This document shows positions 1 to 9,035 of a stretch of DNA of 64,000 nucleotides, one piece after another. The DNA lies in NCBI RefSeq assembly GCF_014041935.1, contig NZ_CP059491.1:1240001-1304000 (forward strand). Reading direction: 5' to 3'. This stretch comes from Gordonia jinghuaiqii. GTDB taxonomy: Bacteria > Actinomycetota > Actinomycetes > Mycobacteriales > Mycobacteriaceae. Numbering within the stretch: position 1 is the first letter of the stretch; each line of letters opens with the position of its first letter. The position numbers and the translations under genes were made by a program. The notes beneath the pieces were generated by a model, which worked only from the letters and a program-made list of their open reading frames with translations, searched no databases and was not told the origin of the DNA.

Positions 1-599
1 CGGCGTCGAACGAACATCACGGCGAGCAGGACCGTGGTGAGCGCTGCAAGACCGCCAAGCACCGTGGTGCGCAGCAGTGCGTTCGGGAACGTGCGGTCCA
101 CCTCGACGGGCGCGAGCACGAGCGACTCGATCGGTGACGGCGCCTCGAGTTCGGCCAGCGCCGCGGTGAACTCCCGGCCGATGCCCAGGGCAGCGGCCTC
201 GACGACCCGTGAATCCTCGCCCCGCACCGTGAAGTCCATGATCGTAGTGTCCCGCGGCGAGGTGATCGACACCGCCGAACGCAGTTCACCGGTGGTCATC
301 GCGATGTCGTGGGTGTCGATGACCCGGCGCAGGAAGTTCTCACTGGTCACCAGCGACGAGTACGACTCGATGCTCTTGGTGAGCAACATCGTCGGCGTCG
401 GATCGAAGTCGCCGGGCTGGTCCAGGGCGTCACGTTCGTAGGTGAGCACCACACGCGACGTGGCCTGCACCATGCTGTTCTGAGCGGCGAACGTGGACAC
501 CGCGACCGCGACGATGAGACCCAGGCATCCGAGCACGCCGAAGACCAGCACAGGCGTCGGGACCCCGAAGCGTCGAGAAGTTCTCTGTACGAACATCAT
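1..599 (-). CDS. Wzz/YveK-like polysaccharide chain-length determinant (3' end beyond window)
   Basis: This reading frame runs off the left edge of the window, so about 199 residues are visible. Translation from the ATG at 599 gives a short basic N-terminus, a transmembrane segment (about residues 16-38), an extracytoplasmic region of roughly 130 residues, and a second hydrophobic segment (about 173-195). That is the layout of Wzz/YveK-type co-polymerases, which set chain length and work with a cytoplasmic tyrosine kinase. The start overlaps the flippase stop as ATGA. A second ATG follows directly at 596. A C-terminal kinase domain could lie outside the window, so the full architecture is unknown. 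Assignment rests on topology and operon context. Confidence 0.7.
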   Translation of the reverse strand, partial: MMFVQRTSRRFGVPTPVLVFGVLGCLGLIVAVAVSTFAAQNSMVQATSRVVLTYERDALDQPGDFDPTPTMLLTKSIESYSSLVTSENFLRRVIDTHDIAMTTGELRSAVSITSPRDTTIMDFTVRGEDSRVVEAAALGIGREFTAALAELEAPSPIESLVLAPVEVDRTFPNALLRTTVLGGLAALTTVLLAVMFVRR

Positions 600-2692
600 T
601 CGCACGTCCCCTGACGGCCCAGATTCTCCAGGATCGGGGTCATGCGGTCGGCGATGATCGCGTGCCCCTCGTCGGTGGGGTGGCGCAGGTCCGATCCGAC
701 GATCGAGTGATCATGAGATGCGGAGTACCAGCCTGCGGTGATCGGATCGACAAAGGTGGCGCCGTTGCGTTTCGCCGCGCCGGCCAGAACCGCGTTCGCG
801 TCGCGGTACTCACCGGCCACCGGCTGATCGTGAATCCAGGACAGCCCGACGATGACGACGGGGATTCGCGGGCGTGCCTTCTTGATGGCGCGGATGGTGC
901 CGTTCACCGCGGTGCGGTACTGACGCAACGGGTGCGACAGATCATTTCCGCTGCCGACCACCACGATCGCCGAGACGTCACGCGTCAGGAGACGTTCGGC
1001 CTCGGACACGAACGTGGTGTGCCGGACACCGGCGGTGAGGTAGCCGGCACCGCCGCGTCCGGACACCCGCAGCAGCACCGGGCACGCGTTGAGACGCTCG
1101 CCGGACAACCGGGACTGGGCGATCCGCGTCCAGTTGGAGCTGCCCTTGCCGCCGTACGCCGTTCCCTCGGTGAAGCTGTCGCCGACCACCAGGATCGTGA
1201 CCGACTCACCTGCGGTGTTGACGACAGGGGCGTCGGAGCCGGTGGCGGTGGGCACGACCGCGGCGGTCTCGGCGGCGACGGCCGGCTGGTCGCGCTCGCG
1301 ATGCCCTCCCAGGGTCAGTACGACGGTGACCGCCACCGCGACGACCGCGAGGAGCAGAAGAACCTTCTCCCCGTGCTTTCGGATGGCGTGCTGCCGGTTG
1401 GGGGGTGTCGGATCGGAGGGTGGCAGAGCGGTGGGTGTCAGAGCGGGGGGCGTCGGGTAGGAGCGTGTCACGGTTCCACGTGTGCGGCTGTCGGAGAGCA
1501 TGGTTGCGAGGACGAGCAACTGGCCGGCGATCGGGATCAGCCAGATGATGTCGAGACGGTCGAGGTGTCCGGCCAGGGCCAGCAGGGCGAGTGTCGCCGA
1601 CCCGCCGGCGACGATGGCGGTGGTCACGATGTTCGGGCGCCCCACGGCGATGTACTTCGCGCTGATCGCCTGCGAGATCGACGAGATCCCCGCGGCGACG
1701 ATCATGCCGACCAGCATCGGCTGCGCCGGAGCGTATTTGGTTCCGATGATCTGGAGGATCACCCATGAGATCGGCCACGCCGCGAGTACGACGAGGACGC
1801 AGTAGGCGATGATGCCGTTGCGGTAGCGACGGTAGATCCGGGAGAAGGTCGACCCGTCGTCGACGTTGTCGGACAGCTCGGGGACCACCACGGTGGACAT
1901 CGCCGCCGACAACAGCGTGAGCGGACCGGTGACCCGGGTGGCCATCGCGAAGTAGCCGACGGTCAGCGGGGGCGCGAACAAGGCCAGCGCCGAAACCTGC
2001 AGTTGCGACAGCACTCCGGACACCGACAGCGCCCAGAACGGTGCGGTGGGCCGCTCGGACCGGTCGTCGAACGCGGTGATCGCGTGGTGCAGGACGCGGA
2101 GTCCGGCGGAGACGGCGGGTACCAGGAGGGCGACGGCCGCGGTGACCCCGAAGATGCAGATGAGCGAGGAGGCGTCGATGCCGCGACCGTCGGCGACGAG
2201 GGCGCCCCACGCGATCAGCGGCAGAGCCCGTTGCGCGACGACGAGACAGCTTGCGGCGGTGTGCGCCCGGATGCCCGCCAGGAAGTTCTGGGCGAAGTTC
2301 CCGACGGTGTCGGAGTACGCGAACACCCCGCCGGCGACCACGATCGCGGGTGGCTCCCAGTACAGCAACCCTCCGGCGGCGATCAGGAACACGGCCGAGA
2401 CCGATACGGAATGAACCACATACAGCCGCGCGGCAGCCGCGGAACCGCCCGCCGCGCTGACCCGCATGACCTGGACCGGCGCGCCGAACCCGGCGGCGAG
2501 TCCGATGACCATCCCCACCGTGTAGGCGAGGATGTACTGGCCGAAGGAGTCGACGGTCAGCTGGCGCGCGAGGAGCAGCAGGAAGATCCCGAGCATGGCC
2601 GAGCTCGCCACCCTGGCGAGAATTCGCCGGGCGGCGTCACCGGCCAGTCCGGATCGGGTGCTGTCCCGACGCTGCTCAACGGTGGAGGACAC
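596..2692 (-). CDS. Polysaccharide flippase fused to a C-terminal SGNH hydrolase domain
   Basis: 698 residues, starting at a GTG. Residues about 15-400 are a series of hydrophobic helices typical of Wzx/MATE-like lipid-linked oligosaccharide flippases. A proline-rich cytoplasmic linker follows, then one more membrane segment near 445-465. Residues about 500-698 form an SGNH/GDSL hydrolase: GDSFTEG carries the nucleophile serine, GSGND is block III, and DLRHP near the C-terminus carries the Asp/His pair. Wzx proteins are usually 400-500 residues without a hydrolase. By topology the hydrolase should face outside, so I infer it edits acyl groups on the flipped repeat unit. Overlaps the upstream glycosyltransferase by 17 bp. 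The fusion is seen directly; its role is inference. Confidence 0.82.
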   Translation of the reverse strand: MSSTVEQRRDSTRSGLAGDAARRILARVASSAMLGIFLLLLARQLTVDSFGQYILAYTVGMVIGLAAGFGAPVQVMRVSAAGGSAAAARLYVVHSVSVSAVFLIAAGGLLYWEPPAIVVAGGVFAYSDTVGNFAQNFLAGIRAHTAASCLVVAQRALPLIAWGALVADGRGIDASSLICIFGVTAAVALLVPAVSAGLRVLHHAITAFDDRSERPTAPFWALSVSGVLSQLQVSALALFAPPLTVGYFAMATRVTGPLTLLSAAMSTVVVPELSDNVDDGSTFSRIYRRYRNGIIAYCVLVVLAAWPISWVILQIIGTKYAPAQPMLVGMIVAAGISSISQAISAKYIAVGRPNIVTTAIVAGGSATLALLALAGHLDRLDIIWLIPIAGQLLVLATMLSDSRTRGTVTRSYPTPPALTPTALPPSDPTPPNRQHAIRKHGEKVLLLLAVVAVAVTVVLTLGGHRERDQPAVAAETAAVVPTATGSDAPVVNTAGESVTILVVGDSFTEGTAYGGKGSSNWTRIAQSRLSGERLNACPVLLRVSGRGGAGYLTAGVRHTTFVSEAERLLTRDVSAIVVVGSGNDLSHPLRQYRTAVNGTIRAIKKARPRIPVVIVGLSWIHDQPVAGEYRDANAVLAGAAKRNGATFVDPITAGWYSASHDHSIVGSDLRHPTDEGHAIIADRMTPILENLGRQGTCE

Positions 2693-3500
2693 CGCGCAAC
2701 CTTCGATACGTGGGTGTCAGGCGAATACGGAAGACGAGGAACGACAACGCTTGTTCGGCGGTGCCGAAGACGCCCAGGGCGCGTTCGGTGACCGACCCGG
2801 CGTACCGCATCCGCAGCCGGAACGATTCGCTCAGAAACGTCCGCCACAGGTTCGCCGACTTCGACGCGTCGTGGAAGCGCAGCGCACCGATCGGCACCGG
2901 GATCGCGCTCTGCCGCGGCACAGCCTCGGCGATCCGGAACTGCAGCGAGTAGTCCATCGTGCAGTGCAGTTCGGTCTCGAAACCGCCGAGTTCGGTGAGG
3001 AAGTCGCGACGGAGGATCACCGAACCGGAGAACGACGCACAGGTGGAGCGCCGCAACAGGGTTCGCGTCTCGATGGGGCGTCCGCGTAACGTGCCCGCCA
3101 CGTCGCCGTCGGCGCGCAGCAGCTGATGATCACCGGTCAGGACCCACGCGTCGGTGTTCTCGCGCAACGCCGCACGGACGGCGGGCAGTGCGCCGTCGAG
3201 GAGGATGTCGTCGGCGTTGAGCCAGATGACCCACTGCCCCGTGGCCCGTGCGAGCGCACGGTTGAGGGCGTCGGACTGGCCGCCGTCCTCTTCGATCACG
3301 GCCGTGATCCGCGGGTCCTCGTTGACGAGCGCAGCCAGGACGTCCTGGGTGCCGTCGGTCGAGCACGCGTCCTGCACGATGATCTCGTCGCCGGCACCCA
3401 TCTGGTGAAGCGCCGACCGGATGGCGTGCTCGAAGTACCGGCCCGGATTGAACGACGGTACGAGGATCGAGAAGGTCACGGTGTCAAGAAGCTGTGGCAT
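2676..3500 (-). CDS. Family 2 glycosyltransferase
   Basis: 274 residues from the ATG at 3500, which has GGAG eight bases upstream; a longer reading frame to 3557 has no better signal. GT-A fold: the N-terminal beta strand FSILVPSFNPG, then the nucleotide-binding region QDACSTDGTQD, and a DxD-like LNADD near residue 100 for metal and sugar-nucleotide binding. No membrane segment is seen, so it should be a peripheral cytoplasmic enzyme adding one sugar to the lipid-linked repeat unit. It overlaps the glycosyltransferase gene upstream by 17 bp and the flippase gene downstream by 17 bp, so translation is probably coupled. Donor and acceptor cannot be told from sequence. Confidence 0.85.
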   Translation of the reverse strand: MPQLLDTVTFSILVPSFNPGRYFEHAIRSALHQMGAGDEIIVQDACSTDGTQDVLAALVNEDPRITAVIEEDGGQSDALNRALARATGQWVIWLNADDILLDGALPAVRAALRENTDAWVLTGDHQLLRADGDVAGTLRGRPIETRTLLRRSTCASFSGSVILRRDFLTELGGFETELHCTMDYSLQFRIAEAVPRQSAIPVPIGALRFHDASKSANLWRTFLSESFRLRMRYAGSVTERALGVFGTAEQALSFLVFRIRLTPTYRRLRGVLHR

Positions 3501-4620
3501 AACGCTTCTCCAGTTCTTCTGCGATCGACGCGATTCCCCAGTGCTGTTCGACGGCACGTCGTCCGCGTCGCCCCATGTCGCGTGCGCGCCGGGGATCGGC
3601 GAGAAGCGTGGTGAGTGCGGTGATCAGGCTCCCGACCGTGTCGTCGACGACGAGCCCCGCGTCGGCGTCTGCGACGAGCCCGGCGAATCCGCAGGTGTCG
3701 GTGACGATCACCGGCAGACCTGCGGCCATCGCCTCGAGGACCGACATGGGCAGCGGCTCGTGCACCGACGGAAGAACATAGACCGTGGCGCGGGCGAGCC
3801 TGCCGGGGACGTCGCTCGCCGGGATGGCGGGCATCCGGGTGATCCGGCCCGCGACGTCGGCGTCGACGGTGGTGCCGAAGTACCCGAGGATCTCGTCGAG
3901 TGCGGCACCGTCACCCTCGTCGGGTCCGATGATGGTGAACCGGGCGTCGAACAGCGGTGCAAGTGCGATGGCGGCGCGCGCGAAGGTGAGAGCTCGTTTC
4001 CGGGGATGCAGCCGGGCCAGGAACAGCACCTCGGGGAGATCGTCGCTCGCGGTGACCTGCCCGGTGCGTTCGGGTAGCGGTACCCCGTTCCCCAGGTGGG
4101 CATACTGGGCGCCGCGGCCGATCGCAGACCGGAGCTTGGTCAGCTCGGCGTCGTTGAGATAGAAGGCGGTGTGCGCGTTGCGGACCGCGGGAATGGTGAG
4201 GGTCCGGTCGATCGCCTGGTAGGGGAGGGCAGGTCGCGGGTTGATCATCCCGTGCGTCTGGACGTGTGTCGGTATGTCGCGCCGCGACAGCAACAGTGCG
4301 GCGGGCAGGGTCACGAAGTCACGGCTCAGGTGGATGTGGGCGACGTCGAACTCCGCGGCGTGCGACCAGATCCACCGGAACATGGTCGGTGAGACGATGC
4401 GCGAGAAGCTGGGTCCGGCGCCGAGGGTCCGGGTGGTGAAGGTCAGGATGCGAACACCGGACACGTTCGGCGCCATCGCCGGGCCGTCGAACGACCCGGC
4501 GATGAGCGTCACGTCGTGTCCGCGTTCGGCCAGCGCGCGACACTGGTTGACCGCGACGGTCGCCGGGCCGCCGAACTCCCCGGCCCGCGACAGAAGTGTC
4601 AGCACCTGCAGAATCCTCAC
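3484..4620 (-). CDS. Family 4 (group 1) glycosyltransferase
   Basis: 378 residues, GT-B fold. The N-terminus MRILQVLTLLSRAGEFGGP carries the glycine-rich acceptor-side loop. The C-terminal half has the donor-binding signature HEPLPMSVLEAMAAGLPVI, with the E(x7)E-type motif of GT4 retaining enzymes. It starts with GTG and overlaps the acetyltransferase stop by four bases (GTGA). In the repeat-unit operon it would transfer one sugar, possibly from GDP- or UDP-linked donors made by neighbouring genes. Specificity is not predictable here. Confidence 0.87.
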   Translation of the reverse strand: MRILQVLTLLSRAGEFGGPATVAVNQCRALAERGHDVTLIAGSFDGPAMAPNVSGVRILTFTTRTLGAGPSFSRIVSPTMFRWIWSHAAEFDVAHIHLSRDFVTLPAALLLSRRDIPTHVQTHGMINPRPALPYQAIDRTLTIPAVRNAHTAFYLNDAELTKLRSAIGRGAQYAHLGNGVPLPERTGQVTASDDLPEVLFLARLHPRKRALTFARAAIALAPLFDARFTIIGPDEGDGAALDEILGYFGTTVDADVAGRITRMPAIPASDVPGRLARATVYVLPSVHEPLPMSVLEAMAAGLPVIVTDTCGFAGLVADADAGLVVDDTVGSLITALTTLLADPRRARDMGRRGRRAVEQHWGIASIAEELEKRYATAS

Positions 4621-5183
4621 GCGGCACCACTCCGGGTGGCGCGGGTGGACGGGATGACCACAGCGCCCGACGGCACCTCGGAATCAGCTTTCAGCACCAC
4701 GCCTTTGAGCACGGTGACTCCCTCGCCGAGGCGGCACCGGTCTTCGACGACCACGGCCTGGCTGGTGCGGGTGAACGTCGGCGACTTGTGATCGTGCCCG
4801 CCCGAACAGATGACGGTGCGTGCGCCGAGCAGGCAATCGGCACCCACCGACACCGGCTCCGGGTTGACGATCCACACCCCGTCGGCGACGTGTACCCGCT
4901 CACCGAGGTCGAGTTTCCACGGGTAATGCACCCGGAACGAACGGTGGATGTCGCACCCGGCACCGACCCCGGCGCCGAACATCCGCAGCAGCGCGCTGCG
5001 GAAACGTTTGCCTCCCAGCCCACTACGGAAGATCGGGCCCATCCCCAGCCAGGTGATCAGCCAGATCCGGTTGCGTCCGCGGTCGGACTTGTCGACCACG
5101 TAGTCGCGCAGCCGCCGTGGCTCGACGTCGGAGGTGATCTCCGCGCGCGCCGTCGTGGTGGTCGGGATGTTCATGACGGTCAT
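4617..5183 (-). CDS. WcaF-like left-handed beta-helix O-acetyltransferase
   Basis: 188 residues from the ATG at 5183, which overlaps the upstream stop as ATGA; a longer frame to 5222 is less likely. The N-terminal 70 residues resemble the helical lead-in of colanic-acid acetyltransferase WcaF (RNRIWLITWLG, then LLRMFGAGVGAGCDI). They are followed by hexapeptide repeats of the beta helix (VHVADGVWIVN, VSVGADCLLGART). The active-site histidine is probably in SGGHDHKSPTF. Members transfer acetyl from acetyl-CoA to a sugar hydroxyl. The gene lies between two glycosyltransferases, so the acceptor is probably the repeat unit. Confidence 0.8.
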   Translation of the reverse strand: MTVMNIPTTTTARAEITSDVEPRRLRDYVVDKSDRGRNRIWLITWLGMGPIFRSGLGGKRFRSALLRMFGAGVGAGCDIHRSFRVHYPWKLDLGERVHVADGVWIVNPEPVSVGADCLLGARTVICSGGHDHKSPTFTRTSQAVVVEDRCRLGEGVTVLKGVVLKADSEVPSGAVVIPSTRATRSGAA

Positions 5184-6529
5184 GACGTCACCCGCGCATG
5201 CTGGGCCAGCTTGTGCAGCCACATCTCGAAGCGTTCGACGGCCGCGTCGGCGCCGAGGACCTCGTGCGAGTAGGCGACGCCCGCCGCTCCCATCGCGCGA
5301 GCGGCGGCGGTGTCGGTGGCGACGCGGGTGATGGCGGCGACCAGTGCCGACGGATCACCGGCGGGCACGACGACCCCGGCGCCGGACCGGCGGACCTCAC
5401 CGGCGGTGATGCCGTCGTCGGCGACCGCGGCCACCACCGGCAGGCCGTAGCTGAAGTAGGTGGTGAGCTTGCTCGGCAACGACATCTCCACCACGCCGGG
5501 CTTCTCGTTGACCACCAGCACATCCGCGGCCGACAGCATCAGGTGGAACTCGTGGTCGGGCAGTGAGTCGACAAAGGTGATGGCCGCACAGTCCCCGGCC
5601 CGCTCCTCCAGTTGCCGACGCTGATTTCCGTTGCCCAGCAGGTAGATGTGCAGCTTCTGCGCCGACGATCCACCCCGGGCGCCGGCGACTTTCGCGGCGT
5701 CGACGAGGTTCTCCAGACCCTGCTTGAGACCCATGTTGCCCGCGTGGACCGCCACGATCGCGTCGGCGGGGATGCCGAGCTGTTCGCGCGCGGAGTCGCG
5801 GTCGATCCGCGGCGGATGGACCACCTGCGTCCAGTTGCGCACATGCGTCACCACGTCGGGATTCACCCCGAGACGGTCGACGATGATCTCGCCGAAGCGC
5901 GGATGCACGACGGCGACCTCGTCGGCCGCACACAGCGCGAACCTCTCCAGCCTGCCGACCAGCGTGCGACTCACCGACCCGCCGGAGGCGGCTTCGCTGA
6001 CCGCCTGGCTGTACAGGTCGTGCACCCACACACCCATCGGCGACAGACGGCGGCGGCCCACCTTGCGGCGCATCATCACCATCGCCGACGCGATGAGCGG
6101 CGGGCTGGCCATGACGGTGACGGCCTCCGGCCGCAGGTGAGCGGCGATGGCCCGCATACCGAATTCGAGTTCCATCCGCGACCGCGGAATCATCGCCGCA
6201 CCTGCGGGAATGCTGTGCGGCACCCGCACGACGATCACACCGTGATCGACGACGGTCGAGGTGTAGTCCGACATCTCGCCGTCGAGATGCCACTGCGGAT
6301 AGTGCGGGTACCCGGTGATGACCCGGACGCTCCACCCACGGGCCGCGAGCCGGCGCGTGATGTCGGTGACGTAGGGCGCGATTCCGGTGACCTCGGGGGC
6401 GTAGTTGATGGCGATGAAGTCCACGCACCGGCGGCGGGACGGCCCGAGCCGGGGCCCGGCGACATCGCTCACCGGCCCGAGCGGCCGGACGGTTGGATAG
6501 GATGGCGAACGTGTTAGCTCAGTTGTCAT
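5180..6529 (-). CDS. WbuB/WcaI-like family 4 glycosyltransferase
   Basis: 449 residues from the ATG at 6529, with GAAAGG about a dozen bases upstream. The characteristic N-terminal motif NYAPEVTGIAPYVTDI of WbuB/WcaI-type fucosyl- or N-acetylfucosaminyl-transferases begins near residue 40, so the first ~35 residues are an unusual extension and an internal GTG start is possible. The C-terminal half has the GT-B donor site (VEMSLPSKLTTYFSYGLPVVA). A fucose-type donor fits the adjacent gmd/fcl pair. The 5' end overlaps the 5' end of the antisense acyltransferase by 28 bp. Stop overlaps the WcaF-like start. Confidence 0.83.
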   Translation of the reverse strand: MTTELTRSPSYPTVRPLGPVSDVAGPRLGPSRRRCVDFIAINYAPEVTGIAPYVTDITRRLAARGWSVRVITGYPHYPQWHLDGEMSDYTSTVVDHGVIVVRVPHSIPAGAAMIPRSRMELEFGMRAIAAHLRPEAVTVMASPPLIASAMVMMRRKVGRRRLSPMGVWVHDLYSQAVSEAASGGSVSRTLVGRLERFALCAADEVAVVHPRFGEIIVDRLGVNPDVVTHVRNWTQVVHPPRIDRDSAREQLGIPADAIVAVHAGNMGLKQGLENLVDAAKVAGARGGSSAQKLHIYLLGNGNQRRQLEERAGDCAAITFVDSLPDHEFHLMLSAADVLVVNEKPGVVEMSLPSKLTTYFSYGLPVVAAVADDGITAGEVRRSGAGVVVPAGDPSALVAAITRVATDTAAARAMGAAGVAYSHEVLGADAAVERFEMWLHKLAQHARVTS

Positions 6530-6981
6530 CGCTGGCTTGGCCTTTCGTGATGCGCGCGATCCGGCTGGTCTTTGTGCCGAATGCGGTGCGGCTGGCGGTA
6601 CTTCGAGCGTGGGGTGCACAGATCGAGCGGGGCGTTCTGATGAGGCCCCGGGTGACGGTGACCTGGCCCGGCCGGCTCGTGATCGGCGCGGACTCGTGGA
6701 TCGGTGAAGCGGTGACGCTCGACAACGCGGGGCCGATACGGATCGGTGCCGACGTCGTCGTGTCCCAGTCGGCGACACTGCGCTCGCCGGCCGGGACCGG
6801 TGAGCTCGTCGTCGACGACGGAGCGTGGATCACGTTGCGGGCCACAGTTACCGGTCCCGTCACCATCGGGCGAGGGGCGGTCGTCGGCGCCGCCGCGGAG
6901 GTTCGCGGCGACGTCGCCCCGCGCACGGTGGTGGTCAGTACGACGGTCATCCCGGACGCCTCAGACCCGGACAACATCTGA
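6502..6981 (+). CDS. Hexapeptide-repeat acyltransferase, antisense within the operon
   Basis: 159 residues from the ATG at 6502; a TTG at 6493 in the same frame is possible. An N-terminal amphipathic stretch (VMRAIRLVFVPNAVRLAVLRAWGA) is followed by imperfect hexapeptide repeats (IGADVVVSQSATL, VTIGRGAVVGAAAEV) of a left-handed beta helix. It looks like the acyltransferases that decorate surface polysaccharides, shorter than WcaF. It is the only rightward gene between fcl and the WbuB-like gene and overlaps both (28 bp at its 5' end, 21 bp at its 3' end). Transcription of the leftward operon must therefore run through it in antisense. No clear upstream promoter seen. Confidence 0.7.
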   Translation: MANVLAQLSSLAWPFVMRAIRLVFVPNAVRLAVLRAWGAQIERGVLMRPRVTVTWPGRLVIGADSWIGEAVTLDNAGPIRIGADVVVSQSATLRSPAGTGELVVDDGAWITLRATVTGPVTIGRGAVVGAAAEVRGDVAPRTVVVSTTVIPDASDPDNI

Positions 6982-7932
6982 CGCCTCCCGGTACCACTGG
7001 ACAACCTGCGCGACGCCCTCCTCGAGGGCGATGGTGGGTCGCCAGCCGAGTTCACGAATGGTGCTGACATCGAGCAGTTTCCGTGGCGTGCCGTCGGGTT
7101 TGCTGTGGTCCCAGTGCACCTCGCCGTCGTAGCCCACGGAGTCGGCGACGATGGCCGCGATCTCGGCGATCGTGTGGTCGACGCCGGTTCCGATGTTGAC
7201 CTGTTGCGGGCCGTCGTAGTGCTCGAGGAGGACCATGCAGGCCTCCGCCATGTCGTCGGCGTGCAGGAGTTCGCGTCGCGGAGTGCCGGTGCCCCAGTTG
7301 GTCACGCTCGGCGCGGCCCCCCGGCGCGCCGATTCGTAGCGTCGGATCATCGCCGGCAACAGGTGACCGGTGTCGTCGGAGAAGTTGTCGGCGGGCCCGT
7401 AGAGGTTGGTCGGCATCGCCGAGATCCACGGCAACCCGTGCTGCCGGCGCGTGGCCTGGACCTGCATGATGCCCGCGATCTTGGCGATGGCGTAGGCATC
7501 GTTGGTCGACTCCAGCGGGCCGGTGAGCAGCGAGTCTTCGCGGATCGGCTGTTCGGCGAACTTGGGGTAGATGCACGACGACCCGAGGAACAGCAGACGC
7601 TGGACGCCGTGCGCGGCAGCGGCGTCGAGCACGTTGACCTGAATCCGCAGGTTCTCCGACAGGAAGTCCAGCGGCCAGGTGTTGTTCGCGGCGATCCCGC
7701 CGACCTTCGCGGCGGCGAGGATCACGATGTCGGGCTGTGCCTCGGCGAAGAACGCGAAGGTGCTGTGCCGATCGCGGAGGTCGAGATGACGGCTCGTCCG
7801 GCCGACAACGTCGTGGATCCCGCGGCGTTGCAGCGCGCGTACCAGCGCGGAACCGGCGAGACCGCGATGCCCGGCGACGTACACGGTCGACGACCGCCCG
7901 AGTGTTCCCTGCCCCCAACGCGATTCGGTCAT
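6961..7932 (-). CDS. fcl: GDP-L-fucose synthase
   Basis: 323 residues from the ATG at 7932 (ATGA overlap with the gmd stop). Extended SDR: the Rossmann motif appears as [11 protein letters not shown] near residue 20, and LGSSCIYP and the YAIAKIAG catalytic Tyr-Lys motif follow. It catalyses epimerisation and NADPH reduction of GDP-4-keto-6-deoxy-D-mannose to GDP-L-fucose in the cytoplasm. The length is usual for the family (about 310-325). Coupling to gmd gives the complete two-step route from GDP-mannose. The last 21 bp overlap the antisense acyltransferase. Confidence 0.93.
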   Translation of the reverse strand: MTESRWGQGTLGRSSTVYVAGHRGLAGSALVRALQRRGIHDVVGRTSRHLDLRDRHSTFAFFAEAQPDIVILAAAKVGGIAANNTWPLDFLSENLRIQVNVLDAAAAHGVQRLLFLGSSCIYPKFAEQPIREDSLLTGPLESTNDAYAIAKIAGIMQVQATRRQHGLPWISAMPTNLYGPADNFSDDTGHLLPAMIRRYESARRGAAPSVTNWGTGTPRRELLHADDMAEACMVLLEHYDGPQQVNIGTGVDHTIAEIAAIVADSVGYDGEVHWDHSKPDGTPRKLLDVSTIRELGWRPTIALEEGVAQVVQWYREASDVVRV

Positions 7933-8960
7933 GACGCGCGGCTCCAGGTGACCAGGCGTGGTGTGTCGATCCATTCGGTGCCCTCGCACTGGAGGGCGGC
8001 GATGTCGGCGTCGACCATGATGCGGGCGAGTTCGGGTGCCCGGACCCCGGCCCGCCACCCCAGCTCCAGTTCGGCCTTCGACGCATCGCCGATCAGCGAG
8101 TCGACCTCGGTGGGGCGCAGGTAACGCTCGTCGAAGGAGACGTGATCGTGCCAGTCCAGACCGGCGTGATCGAAGGCGTGCTCGAGGAAGTCGCGGACGG
8201 TGAACGGCACGCCGGTGGCGAGCACATAGTCCTGCGGCTCGTCGGCCTGCAGCATCCGCCACATGCCTTCGACGTACTCGGGGGCGTAACCCCAGTCGCG
8301 CACGGCGTCGAGGTTGCCCATGTAGAGGTCCTTCTGGACCCCGGCCTTGATGCGAGCCACCGCACGAGTGATCTTGCGGGTCACGAATGTTTCACCGCGA
8401 CGGGGTGATTCGTGATTGAAGAGGATGCCGTTGACCGCGAACAGTCCGTAGGCCTCGCGGTAGTTGCGGGTCACCCAGTAGGAGTAGACCTTCGCCGCAC
8501 CGTAGGGCGAGCGCGGGTAGAACAGGGTGTCCTCGTTCTGCGGCGGCGGTGACGCGCCGAACATCTCCGAGCTCGACGCCTGGTAGAACCGGCAGTTGAG
8601 GCCGGCCTGACGCACGGCCTCCAGCAGGCGGACCGACCCGATGCCGGTGGTGTCACCGGTGTGTTCGGGCTCGTCGAAGCTGACCCGCACATGCGACTGG
8701 GCGGCCAGGTTGTAGACCTCGTCCGGGCCGATCGACGCCAGTAGCGTGACCAGGCGAGCGCCGTCGCTGAGGTCGCCGTAGTGCAGGAACAGCCGGGCGA
8801 ACGGGTCGTGCGGGTCCTGGTAGAGGTGATCGATCCGTCCGGTGTTGAACGACGACGACCGGCGGATCAGGCCGTGCACTTCATAACCCTTGGACAGCAG
8901 CAGTTCGGCGAGGTAGGAGCCGTCCTGACCGGTGATCCCGGTGATCAAAGCCTTCTTCAT
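7929..8960 (-). CDS. gmd: GDP-mannose 4,6-dehydratase
   Basis: 343 residues starting at ATG 8960 with GGAG upstream. It begins with the NADP-binding [16 protein letters not shown] motif of Gmd, has the [15 protein letters not shown] segment that binds NADP, and the catalytic [18 protein letters not shown] Tyr-Lys pair appears as [14 protein letters not shown]. It dehydrates GDP-D-mannose to GDP-4-keto-6-deoxy-D-mannose, the substrate of the next gene. Family length is about 340-375. It lies 75 bp downstream of the sugar transferase gene and is probably co-transcribed with it. Confidence 0.95.
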   Translation of the reverse strand: MKKALITGITGQDGSYLAELLLSKGYEVHGLIRRSSSFNTGRIDHLYQDPHDPFARLFLHYGDLSDGARLVTLLASIGPDEVYNLAAQSHVRVSFDEPEHTGDTTGIGSVRLLEAVRQAGLNCRFYQASSSEMFGASPPPQNEDTLFYPRSPYGAAKVYSYWVTRNYREAYGLFAVNGILFNHESPRRGETFVTRKITRAVARIKAGVQKDLYMGNLDAVRDWGYAPEYVEGMWRMLQADEPQDYVLATGVPFTVRDFLEHAFDHAGLDWHDHVSFDERYLRPTEVDSLIGDASKAELELGWRAGVRAPELARIMVDADIAALQCEGTEWIDTPRLVTWSRAS

Positions 8961-9035
8961 GTTCGTATCTCCGTTGATGTCAGAGCAGGTCCGGCGGTCT
9001 CGCCGGGAAGGTCGGGGACGTGCGCCGGTGGGGCT

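Noticed and set aside
5184-5222. Longer start for the WcaF-like gene
   Set aside because: The ATG at 5183 gives the ATGA coupling seen across the operon and fits the family N-terminus better.
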